Part shown: positions 34,720-41,991 of the stretch, piece after piece
How the letters are laid out: the number at the start of each line of letters is the position of its first letter
How positions within the stretch are numbered: the first letter of the stretch is position 1
DNA from: Rhizobium sp. ASV8
GTDB taxonomy: Bacteria; Pseudomonadota; Alphaproteobacteria; Rhizobiales; Rhizobiaceae
Length of the DNA: 49,095 bases
Reading direction: 5' to 3'
Assembly: GCF_016429255.1 (NCBI RefSeq)
Contig: NZ_JAELUG010000041.1
Span: 1-49,095 of the forward strand
Position numbers and translations under genes: made by a program
The notes under the pieces: model-generated
What the model saw: only the letters and a program-made list of their open reading frames with translations
What the model was told of the DNA's origin: nothing
Database searches by the model: none

Positions 34720-36030
34720 ATGGACAGTCTTCGAAATGGCGTTGCGAGGGACCCTTCAGGTCCTCGCGGCGGAGAGATCTCGCATGCCAAAAGCCTCGTT
34801 GTCGTGCTTATCTGCTGGCTGGCGATTTTCGCCGAAGGATATGATGTCGGTGTCCTCGGTGCCATTCTGCCGGCGCTCTCCACCGACAATGTCTGGCATC
34901 TCTCGCCGCTCCAGCTCGGAGCGATGGGCAGCTACACCGTCTTCGGCATGCTTGTCGGCGGCATTGTCGTCGGCACGCTCAGCGAACTCTATGGCCGCAA
35001 GCCGATGTTTCTCGCATGTCTCTCGCTCTTTGCCGTCTGCACGGCGCTCACCGCCTGGTCGCCGACACCGACATGGTTCGGCGTCAGTCGCGTTGCCGCC
35101 GGTCTTGGCCTTGGGGGTATCATTCCGCTCGCGGCGGCGCTGACCATTGAGTATTCGCCGGCAGCGAAGAAGAACCTTAATTACGGCATCATGTATTCGG
35201 GCTATTCGCTCGGTCTTTTCGCCGCCGCGCTCGTCGGCAGATGGTTGCTGCCGGATCATGGATGGCGGCCGGTCGTTCTGGTGGGTGCACTGCCGGTTCT
35301 GTTCGTACCCGTCATGGCGTGGTTGCTGCCTGAATCCCTCGATTTCCTTGTGGCGCGCGGACGAAGCGAGAAGGCGAAACGTCTGGCCGCCAGGCTTGGC
35401 GTTTCCGTTCCGGCGAGAAATGCGCCGCGGGAAACGAGCCTCGGCTGGCGCGCTGTACTGGGCGAGATTTTCTCGCCGCGAAATGCCTTTGCCACCGCCT
35501 GCTTCTGGATTGCGCTGTTCATGGGGCTGCTCCTGGTCTATGGGCTGGCTCAATGGCTGCCGCAGATCATGCGCAAGAGCGGCTACGATCTCGGCGACAG
35601 CCTGCTGTTTCTGGCGGTTTTCAGCTTCACCTCGGCAATCGGCGGTATCGTGCTTGGTCAATGGGCGGATCGTTTCGGCGTGCGGCTGACCGTGACGCTA
35701 TCCTATCTGCTCGGCGCCGTCGGTATCGCGCTTCTCGCCTTCAAAGGCTCTATCTGGCTCAACTATACGGTCGTCGCCATCGCCGGTTTCGGCACGGTAT
35801 CGGCATCGCTGATCCTCACCGGCTATCTGGCTGCCTACCTGCAGCCCTTCGTGCGAGCCGCCGGCACCGGCTGGGCGCTGAGCTTCTCGCGCATCGGCGC
35901 GCTTTCCGGGCCGCTTATGGGCGGATATATCGCCAGCCTGAATGTCGGTCCGGAGTGGAATTTCTACGTCTTCGCCATCATTGCCGCCATCGCGGCACTG
36001 GCGACGGCGCTCATTCCCAACAAGCGATGA
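34720..36030 (+). CDS. MFS transporter, aromatic acid:H+ symporter type
   Basis: This 436-residue 12-helix permease resembles PcaK/BenK importers. Helix 1 carries an acidic EGYD motif (FAEGYDVGVLGAILPAL), equivalent to the DGYD of aromatic-acid symporters, and loop 2-3 has GTLSELYGRKP. Other motifs are RVAAGLGLGGIIPLAAAL and LPESLDFLVARGRSEKAKRL. I chose ATG 34720, preceded by AAGGGAA. It follows the oxidoreductase beta gene by 102 bp and ends with a strong terminator, so it is the last gene of that operon. It probably imports the aromatic 2-oxoacid or anthranilate-like acid used by the island. Confidence 0.9.
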   Translation: MDSLRNGVARDPSGPRGGEISHAKSLVVVLICWLAIFAEGYDVGVLGAILPALSTDNVWHLSPLQLGAMGSYTVFGMLVGGIVVGTLSELYGRKPMFLACLSLFAVCTALTAWSPTPTWFGVSRVAAGLGLGGIIPLAAALTIEYSPAAKKNLNYGIMYSGYSLGLFAAALVGRWLLPDHGWRPVVLVGALPVLFVPVMAWLLPESLDFLVARGRSEKAKRLAARLGVSVPARNAPRETSLGWRAVLGEIFSPRNAFATACFWIALFMGLLLVYGLAQWLPQIMRKSGYDLGDSLLFLAVFSFTSAIGGIVLGQWADRFGVRLTVTLSYLLGAVGIALLAFKGSIWLNYTVVAIAGFGTVSASLILTGYLAAYLQPFVRAAGTGWALSFSRIGALSGPLMGGYIASLNVGPEWNFYVFAIIAAIAALATALIPNKR

Positions 36031-36039
36031 TCTGATCTA

Positions 36040-36059
36040 AGCGGGCCTTTTGGCCCGCT
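36040..36059. terminator. Bidirectional terminator between MFS and MarR genes
   Basis: AGCGGGCC-TTTT-GGCCCGCT is a perfect 8-bp GC-rich stem with a TTTT loop, 10 bp after the MFS stop. Rightward it is followed by a T-rich tract (CTATCTTATTGTCTTTT). Confidence 0.85.
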
Positions 36060-36060
36060 C

Positions 36061-36126
36061 TATCTTATTGTCTTTTAAGCATTCCGGACGGAAAACCGCT
36101 ACGCACTTTTCCTGGAAATGCTCTAG
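36061..36126. repeat. Dispersed palindromic repeat at the MarR 3' end
   Basis: This is the cleanest copy of the family: ATTCCGGACGGAAAACCGCT then ACGCACTTTTCCTGGAAATG and GCTCTAG. The MarR TAG stop codon (36123-36125) is made by the last bases of the repeat. Confidence 0.8.
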
Positions 36127-36629
36127 ATCTCGTGCTTGCGGATGTTGTGCAGAACCTTGTGCAGGGTCGAGATGAAGCCGCGATACTCGGCTTCGTCGAC
36201 GCCGTCGAACATCTGCAGGAACAGGTCGTACATGGTCGGCCACACCTTCTCGAAGGCGGCACGACCTTCCTCTGTGATGGAGACGTCGCGGATGCGCATG
36301 TCCTCGACACGCGGCTGGCGGCGGATGTAGCCCTGCTGTTCGAGCGAATCCAGTGTGCGGCTCATCGTCGACTGTTCGGTGACGGCAAAAACGGAGAGCT
36401 CGTTGATGGTGAGGCTGGCCGAGACGCACAGAACGGCGAGCGTTCGCATCTTGGCGGTCGTCATGTCGTATTCGCGCAGCTCTTCGGAAAGATTGGCATT
36501 CCAGCGGGCCATCAGCCGGTTCATCAGGTAGGGCGCGAAGTGGTTGAGGCCGATTTCGCCCATGGTGGGGCGTTTGGCGTTCTCATCCTGCTTGCGCCTC
36601 AAAACGGTGCCTGAAAACCGTTCCTCCAT
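36123..36629 (-). CDS. MarR-family transcriptional regulator (1)
   Basis: This 168-residue winged-helix dimer-type regulator has a recognition helix region at SLTINELSVFAVTEQSTMSRTLDSLEQQGYIRRQP and a wing at VEDMRIRDVSITEEGRA. MarR proteins repress catabolic or efflux genes and are released by aromatic ligands. It is the third gene of a leftward operon behind isatin hydrolase and the first FAD oxidoreductase, 24 bp from the latter. It is a good candidate to bind the AT-rich boxes of the island. Confidence 0.92.
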   Translation of the reverse strand: MEERFSGTVLRRKQDENAKRPTMGEIGLNHFAPYLMNRLMARWNANLSEELREYDMTTAKMRTLAVLCVSASLTINELSVFAVTEQSTMSRTLDSLEQQGYIRRQPRVEDMRIRDVSITEEGRAAFEKVWPTMYDLFLQMFDGVDEAEYRGFISTLHKVLHNIRKHEI

Positions 36630-36653
36630 CGACGATGCTCCCTAGGAAACCTG

Positions 36654-38243
36654 TTACTTCAGCGATGATGCGAGCAGGAAGCCGGAGCCTCCGCCGAGAC
36701 CTGGACCGGGATGTGCCGAAGCGCCGATGTGGTACAGGCCTGATATGTGGGTGCGGTGGTTAACAGATGACTTGAATGGACGCCAGATGAAAAACTGGTC
36801 GAGGCCGCAATAGCCGCCGTAGGGGTCGCCGCCGACGAGATTCATGTTCATCGCCTCCAGATCGCCCGGAGAATAGGATCGCCGCGCCAGCTTTATCTTC
36901 GAGAAATTCTCGATATGGCTCGATAGTATCGCTTCGATGCGGTCGGCATAGCGCTCGCGAACCTCTTCCGTCCAGCGGCCGTCCTCCGGCGTTGCGATCT
37001 CGCCTGCGGCATCGCCCTTGATGTGGCGCGGTGCTTCGGGGAGCTGCAGCCAGAGGATCGATTTACCTTCAGGCGCACGGCTGGGGTCCAGCGCGACCGG
37101 TTGGCCGACGCAAATCGTGGGTTCGGCGGGCAGCAGCCCGCGCTCGCATTCGTTGGCAGAGCGGGAGACGCCGTCGAGGCCGGAGGTCAGATGCAGCAGC
37201 GCGACCTTGCCGAGTTCGGCATCGGCTTTCCAGCGCGGCGGCTCCGATAAGGCGTAATGGATCTGCATGTCGCCCTTGCCGTACCGGTAATTGGCAACTC
37301 CCGATTTCACCTCTGCCGGCATTGGGTCCGGCCAATCGCCCATCAGCCTGTCGTAGAGCTGGTTGGGTGTCACTGAGCAGATCACTCCCGCCTTTGCGTG
37401 CAATGTCTCGCCGCCGGCGAGCCGCACACCGTCTGCACGGCGGTTAGGCCCCGGAATGATGCTCGCCACGTCGGCATTGACGCGGATTTCGCCGCCATTA
37501 TCGGTGATCAGACGCTCGAAGGCGGTCAACAGGGTTGCGGCGCCACCCTTGACGATGGGCGCGCCGGCAAGCTCAATGGCGAAGCCGATCACCTTCAACA
37601 TCTCGGCGGAATAGGCGCTTTCCGGCCCGAGACCGCAATGCAGGACCCAGGGCGCCCAGAGCGCATGAATGTCCTCGGACTTGTAATTGGCTTCGAGGTA
37701 GCCGCGAGCGGGCGTCAGCGCGTCGCCAAACCAGGCTGCGAGTTTGCGCAGGCCCCGGCTCCAGCCTTGCTTCCCGACTGCCTTCAGGGTTGATCCCGAC
37801 CACAGCGCCCCGCCGAGAAGGGAAAACAGGAACGGCGCATCGGCGGCAAGCGCCTCCATCTCGCGAGAGAAGGTTTGCCCGTCGCCGAGCGACAGCTCGT
37901 CGAAGGTAGCGATGTTTCGGCGCCTGTCCTTGGAAAAGATGACATGCGAACCATCGGGCCGCAGCACGCCCGTCGGAAGATCGGCATGGGCGAATTCCAG
38001 ACCACGCGCCTCAAGATCCTTGCCGATGGCACCATAGGCCGGCGAGGTGAGGAACAGCACCATGGTTGTCGCCATGACGTCGTGGATAAAGCCGGGCTCG
38101 GTGATCTCCTCGGTACGCAGGCAACCGCCGATGCGGTCGTTGCGCTCGAGGACGAGCACCCTGTGGCCCTTTTTGCCGAGCATAGCGGCTGCGACAAGCG
38201 CATTTATGCCGCTGCCGACGATAATGTAGTCATAATCGCCCAT
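36654..38243 (-). CDS. FAD-dependent oxidoreductase, phytoene-dehydrogenase-like (1)
   Basis: This 529-residue flavoprotein of the CrtI/amine-oxidase fold has an N-terminal dinucleotide motif IIVGSGINALVAAAMLGKKG and RIGGCLRTEE. There is a second FAD contact near the C-terminus at LYHIGASAHPGPGLGGGSGF. Bacterial members of this COG1233 group have few known substrates. It lies 72 bp downstream of isatin hydrolase in the same operon, and it has a paralogue at 39493-41061. An indolic substrate (for example dioxindole to isatin) is my inference only. The length is normal. Confidence 0.88.
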   Translation of the reverse strand: MGDYDYIIVGSGINALVAAAMLGKKGHRVLVLERNDRIGGCLRTEEITEPGFIHDVMATTMVLFLTSPAYGAIGKDLEARGLEFAHADLPTGVLRPDGSHVIFSKDRRRNIATFDELSLGDGQTFSREMEALAADAPFLFSLLGGALWSGSTLKAVGKQGWSRGLRKLAAWFGDALTPARGYLEANYKSEDIHALWAPWVLHCGLGPESAYSAEMLKVIGFAIELAGAPIVKGGAATLLTAFERLITDNGGEIRVNADVASIIPGPNRRADGVRLAGGETLHAKAGVICSVTPNQLYDRLMGDWPDPMPAEVKSGVANYRYGKGDMQIHYALSEPPRWKADAELGKVALLHLTSGLDGVSRSANECERGLLPAEPTICVGQPVALDPSRAPEGKSILWLQLPEAPRHIKGDAAGEIATPEDGRWTEEVRERYADRIEAILSSHIENFSKIKLARRSYSPGDLEAMNMNLVGGDPYGGYCGLDQFFIWRPFKSSVNHRTHISGLYHIGASAHPGPGLGGGSGFLLASSLK

Positions 38244-38315
38244 TGCCGTTGCCCCTCATAGGCAAGATAGTTGGAAAGGAGGAGCCCGCCCCCGGACTCC
38301 CGCCTTTCCAGCCTA

Positions 38316-39098
38316 TCATGCAATCAACGCAAGCGCACGAACCGGCGAGCCGGTGCCCTTGACGAACTTGAGCGGAGCGGCGATCAGCACGGCACCCTTG
38401 GCCGGAAGCTGATCGAGATTGGAGAGGCTGGCGAGGCCATAACGGTTCGCCTTGTGCATGAGATTGTGCGCCGGGAAGGGCGGGTTCATGCCGCCGGCCG
38501 AACCGGCGTCGGTGCCGATCGTTTCCTGACCCCAGCCGATGATGCCCTTGGTCAGCAGATATTCGATTGCTTCGGCCGTCGGGCCGGGGGAGTGCGGGCC
38601 ATTTTCATCGGCGTTCAGGAAGGTCTCGGTGGAGCCGTTGCGCTTGTACCAGTCGGTACGCAGCAGCACCCAGCTGCCGGCTTCGATGGCGCCATGCTGC
38701 GCTTCCCATTCCTTGATGCTGTCGACCGTCAACAGATAGTCAGGATTGGCGGCAGCTTCCTTGGAGCGGTCGATGACATTGACCGGTGCCACGAAATTCT
38801 GCGGCGGAATGGTATCCGTCGTGTTGTTCGGATTGTCCTTGCCGGTGATCCAGTGACAGGGTGCATCGAAATGCGTGCCGGTATGTTCGCCGAGTTCCAG
38901 CCAGTTCCAGGCCCAGAAGGGACCGTCCTGGTTGTATTCGGAAATCGTGTGGACCTTGACGTTCGGCGTGTTCTTGCCGAACTGCGGCGGAAGATAGAGG
39001 ACCGGGGTTTCCGGGCCGAGCGGCGCCGTGAGGTCGACGACCTTGACGGCACCCGAAATCAGGGCGGAGGCCAGGCTGGCGAGTGTAGTGGCAGTCAT
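38316..39098 (-). CDS. Isatin hydrolase (cyclase-family metal hydrolase)
   Basis: This 260-residue protein closely matches my recollection of the structurally known isatin hydrolase of Labrenzia: VVDLTAPLGPETPVLYLPP, NVKVHTISEYNQDGPFWAW, LNADENGPHSPGPTAEAIEY, PPFPAHNLMHKANRYGLASL and LPAKGAVLIAAPLK. The metal motif GEHTGTHFDAPCHWITG gives His72, His76, Asp78 and His82. The enzyme opens the lactam ring of isatin to isatinate using Mn2+. Kynurenine formamidase (KynB) shares the fold but is shorter and lacks these long matching stretches. I chose ATG 39098, preceded by AAGGGAA. It is first in the operon with the FAD oxidoreductase and MarR. Confidence 0.88.
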   Translation of the reverse strand: MTATTLASLASALISGAVKVVDLTAPLGPETPVLYLPPQFGKNTPNVKVHTISEYNQDGPFWAWNWLELGEHTGTHFDAPCHWITGKDNPNNTTDTIPPQNFVAPVNVIDRSKEAAANPDYLLTVDSIKEWEAQHGAIEAGSWVLLRTDWYKRNGSTETFLNADENGPHSPGPTAEAIEYLLTKGIIGWGQETIGTDAGSAGGMNPPFPAHNLMHKANRYGLASLSNLDQLPAKGAVLIAAPLKFVKGTGSPVRALALIA

Positions 39099-39255
39099 GA
39101 TAACGTTCCCTTCGTTGTCGCAGGAACTCGTGCAAAGAGCCGCTTGGCGGGACTTCTGACGGGATCTAGCGTGAATCCATTTTTCGCCGGACGCGGGGTG
39201 CCTTTCCTCTGAGCACTTGGTCCACGCAGCGGCGGAATGTGGGGAGCCTATGTCA

Positions 39256-39270
39256 CAATATATGATATTG
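39256..39270. promoter_or_regulatory. Palindrome CAATAT-ATG-ATATTG upstream of isatin hydrolase
   Basis: Perfect 6-bp arms with a 3-bp spacer lie 158 bp before the isatin hydrolase start. The size and symmetry fit a MarR dimer site, but it differs from the TTTTA-N4-TAAAA box. Confidence 0.4.
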
Positions 39271-39425
39271 CAAGCATTCCGGCGCGGGCCAAGTGTCCAA
39301 AATTGACCCTTTCGAGCTGCCTCTTGGGTTTTGTTAAGTCGCTGTAAATAAAAACAAATCATCCTGCGATAATAGCGAATGCTCTCTTTGGTTGCTTCCG
39401 CGTAAGAAATTCGCGTCAATAAATG

Positions 39426-39439
39426 CTTGAAGCTTAAAG
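39426..39439. promoter_or_regulatory. Candidate operator site D, CTTGA-AGCT-TAAAG
   Basis: This is a variant of the shared box, 54-67 bp upstream of FAD oxidoreductase 2. It is nested in a wider palindrome with arms CTTGA and TCAAG (39426-39445). Confidence 0.4.
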
Positions 39440-39492
39440 CTCAAGATGTATGCATGTGACAATAATAATAACCGACGAATGAGGGGCAGACG

Positions 39493-41061
39493 ATGAGCTA
39501 TGATGCGATCATAGTGGGGGCCGGCCATAACGGTCTTGCGGCGGCGGTGCATCTGGCGGCGAAGGGCTGGAAGGTTGCCGTCATCGAGGGCAATGCGGAG
39601 CCGGGTGGCGCGGTCAAAACCCGGGAGGTGACGCTGCCGGGCTTTAGGCACGATCTTTGCGCCATGAACCTTTCCATGTTCGCCGGCTCCGCCTTTTTTG
39701 CGCAGTACAAGGACGAGCTTTCGGCTGCGGGCTTGGGCTTCGTGCCGGCAGCCGATTGCTTTGCCAGCGTCTTCCGGGATGGCACCTATCTTGGCGTCAG
39801 CACCGATCTGGAAAAGACCGCGGGCGCCATTGCCGACATATCGCCCCAGGACGCCGCCGCCTGGCGTCATATGCTCTCGGAGTTTGGGGCGGATGCCCCG
39901 CATATCTTCGGCCTTCTCGGATCTCCGATGCCATCGATAACAGCCGCAAAAGTGGTCTGGAAAGCCTGGCGACAGAAAGGAACCAGCTGGCTTTACGATA
40001 CGGCGCGCATGCTGTTTGCCTCGCCGCGCGATTTTCTCGATGCACGCTTTCAGAACACCAAGTTGAAAACGATGATGGCGGCCTGGGGATTGCATCTCGA
40101 TTTTGCACCCGATGTTGCCGGTGGTGCGCTGTTTCCCTATCTCGAATCCATGGCCAATCAGGCCTTCGGCATGGTCATCGGCAAGGGCGGAGCCGATACG
40201 ATCATCAAGGCGATGGCTGCCGTGCTGAAGAGCAAGGGCGGCGAGCTGATGCTCGGCACGCGCGTGGACAAGATCGTAACATCAGGTGGCAAAGCAACCG
40301 GCGTCGTCCTCGCCGATGGGCGGCGCTATGAAGCGAAGCGCGCCGTTATCGCCAATGTCCATCCGCAGCTTCTTTTCGGCAAGCTTCTCGATCAGGATTC
40401 GTCGCGGCAGGAGTTTGACAACAAAGTTTCACGCTTCCGGGCCGGCCCCGGCACGATGATGATTCATCTGGCATTATCGAGCCTTCCTGATTGGACGGCA
40501 GGCAAAGCGCTGCAGAACTTCGCCTACGTCCATATCGCGCCGGATCTCGAAATGATGTCCCGCTGCTATGCCGAGGCGATGGGCGGCTTGCTGCCTGTTG
40601 AACCCGCTTTGGTGATTGGCCAACCCACTGCAATCGATCCCTCGCGTGCGCCCTCCGGTCAGCATACGCTCTGGATACAGGTGCGCGTTTTGCCGGCGGA
40701 ATTCCGCGGCGATGCGGTGGGTCAAATTACCGGCGATAGCTGGGACGCAATCAAGGATGCCTATGCGGAGCGCGTCCTCGATATCGCCGAACGCTATGCG
40801 CCGGGTCTGCGCGGCAAGATATTGGGACGGTCGGTGTTCTCGCCGGTTGATCTCGAACGTGAGAACCCGAACCTCGTCGGCGGCGACAATCTCTCCGGCA
40901 GCCACCATCTCGACCAGAACTTCCTGTTTCGTCCCGTTGCCGGCTACTCGCGCTACAAGACGCCGGTGGGATCTCTGTTCATGTGCGGCGCCTCCACATG
41001 GCCGGGCGCGGGGACGGGAGCCGGCTCCGGTTTCATGTTGGGGAAAATGCTGGCGAAGTGA
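39493..41061 (+). CDS. FAD-dependent oxidoreductase, phytoene-dehydrogenase-like (2)
   Basis: This 522-residue paralogue of the protein at 36654-38243 has the FAD motif IIVGAGHNGLAAAVHLAAKG, followed by AEPGGAVKTREVTLPGF. The shared middle segment is IGQPTAIDPSRAPSGQ, and the C-terminal FAD contact is in CGASTWPGAGTGAGSGF. The two proteins differ enough to suggest distinct substrates or a heteromeric enzyme rather than a recent duplication. The gene is divergent from isatin hydrolase and followed after 200 bp by a second MarR gene. Confidence 0.88.
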   Translation: MSYDAIIVGAGHNGLAAAVHLAAKGWKVAVIEGNAEPGGAVKTREVTLPGFRHDLCAMNLSMFAGSAFFAQYKDELSAAGLGFVPAADCFASVFRDGTYLGVSTDLEKTAGAIADISPQDAAAWRHMLSEFGADAPHIFGLLGSPMPSITAAKVVWKAWRQKGTSWLYDTARMLFASPRDFLDARFQNTKLKTMMAAWGLHLDFAPDVAGGALFPYLESMANQAFGMVIGKGGADTIIKAMAAVLKSKGGELMLGTRVDKIVTSGGKATGVVLADGRRYEAKRAVIANVHPQLLFGKLLDQDSSRQEFDNKVSRFRAGPGTMMIHLALSSLPDWTAGKALQNFAYVHIAPDLEMMSRCYAEAMGGLLPVEPALVIGQPTAIDPSRAPSGQHTLWIQVRVLPAEFRGDAVGQITGDSWDAIKDAYAERVLDIAERYAPGLRGKILGRSVFSPVDLERENPNLVGGDNLSGSHHLDQNFLFRPVAGYSRYKTPVGSLFMCGASTWPGAGTGAGSGFMLGKMLAK

Positions 41062-41110
41062 CCGTCATATGACTTGACGCCCAAACCTTTGACATTTCAA
41101 ATATCGTTCC

Positions 41111-41160
41111 CTAAAGCATTTCCAGGAAAAGTGCGCAGCGGTTTTCCGTCCGGAATGCGG
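41111..41160. repeat. Dispersed palindromic repeat, reverse orientation
   Basis: CTAAAGCATTTCCAGGAAAA...GCGGTTTTCCGTCCGGAATGC is the reverse complement of the family core. Its CTAAAGC end faces the stop of FAD oxidoreductase 2, 49 bp away. Confidence 0.75.
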
Positions 41161-41179
41161 TATGCAACGAGAAGACGCA

Positions 41180-41212
41180 GCATTTCCGCTTTGCGAAGAA
41201 AAGCGGAAATGC
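41180..41212. promoter_or_regulatory. Perfect 13-bp hairpin in the MarR (2) leader
   Basis: GCATTTCCGCTTT (41180-41192) and AAAGCGGAAATGC (41200-41212) pair fully with a 7-base loop. It ends 49 bp before the MarR start. It could terminate the upstream gene, shape the MarR leader, or be part of the neighbouring repeat. Confidence 0.45.
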
Positions 41213-41261
41213 TCGGGATCGCTTATCTGAGTGATGCGGAACGATAGACCGAGGCGACGTC

Positions 41262-41777
41262 ATGACAGAGTCTGAGAGTGCAACCGTTGACTTGGAGATC
41301 ATCGTTCAAGGAGCGCAGGAAGGTAAAAAGCTCGAACTGCGGCTCTGGCTGCGGATGCTGTCGACCACGAAGCTGATCTCGCAGGAAATCCGCCGCCGGC
41401 TGCGCAACGAGTTCGGCGCGACCTTGCCCCAATTCGACTTGATGGCGCAGCTCTATCGCGAACGCGATGGTCTGCGTCTCGGCGAGCTTTCCAAGCGCAC
41501 CATGGTTACCAACGGTAATGTCACGGGCCTGGTCGAACGGCTGGAGACGGACGGGCTGGTGCTGCGGGTAACGCCCGATGGCGACCGGCGCGTTACCGTC
41601 GCGAAGCTGACGGACAGAGGGGTGACGTTGTTTGGCGCCATGGCAGCCGCCCATGAAGGCTGGCTGCGCGATATGATGGCGGATGTCGATCCCGCCATCG
41701 TCACCGAGCTCTGGCAGGACATCGGTGCGGTAAAGACGTCGGTCAGCAACCATCTGTCCGGCAGCGACTTCGACTGA
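41262..41777 (+). CDS. MarR-family transcriptional regulator (2)
   Basis: This 171-residue MarR protein has helix-turn-helix LRLGELSKRTMVTNGNVTGLVERLETDGLVLRV, wing TPDGDRRVTVAKLTDRGVTLF and the dimerising N-terminal helix with LRLWLRMLSTTKLISQEIRRRL. It lies on the same strand as FAD oxidoreductase 2. It mirrors the MarR/FAD-oxidoreductase pair on the other side of isatin hydrolase, so the island has two MarR regulators. Both are candidates for the shared AT-rich box; the sequence alone cannot say which binds which. Confidence 0.92.
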   Translation: MTESESATVDLEIIVQGAQEGKKLELRLWLRMLSTTKLISQEIRRRLRNEFGATLPQFDLMAQLYRERDGLRLGELSKRTMVTNGNVTGLVERLETDGLVLRVTPDGDRRVTVAKLTDRGVTLFGAMAAAHEGWLRDMMADVDPAIVTELWQDIGAVKTSVSNHLSGSDFD

Positions 41778-41827
41778 CGACGGTTTCAGCGGCCCAGCGT
41801 CTCTCTGAAACGCCAGGCCGCTCCCCT

Positions 41828-41991
41828 CTATTGTCTTCGGATGATTCCGCGCGAAACCGCCATGTGCGTTTCGTGGAGGTGCCTAGAGCATGTCGGGCAA
41901 AAGTGTGCAGCGGTTTTTGCGACTACGACATCTGTGAAATCAAAGAGCTAAAGCGCATGAAGCGAATCTTAGAGATCGCGACGCGCTTTAG
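41828..41991. repeat. Composite of two palindromic repeats, convergent
   Basis: A degenerate family copy (41828-41886, ending GCCTAG) joins a second repeat type (41884-41991: CTAGAGCATGTCGGGCAAAAG...CGACGCGCTTTAG). The TAA stop of the permease gene (41988-41990) is formed by the final CTTTAG. The composite separates the convergent MarR and permease genes. Confidence 0.65.

Larger units (their letters stand above)
39099..39492. promoter_or_regulatory. Divergent control region of isatin hydrolase and FAD oxidoreductase 2
   Basis: This 394-bp gap has no credible gene. It holds the inverted repeat CAATAT-ATG-ATATTG at 39256-39270 and the box CTTGA-AGCT-TAAAG at 39426-39439. The right half is AT-rich. 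Confidence 0.55.

Noticed and set aside
38316..39098. Kynurenine formamidase (KynB) as the identity of the cyclase-family gene, implying a kynurenine pathway
   Set aside because: The long matches to isatin hydrolase, the length of 260 residues and the absence of tryptophan dioxygenase and true kynureninase genes argue against it.
38316..39419. A 367-codon version of isatin hydrolase
   Set aside because: The first 107 codons lie in the AT-rich control region and do not resemble the family; ATG 39098 has a good ribosome-binding site.
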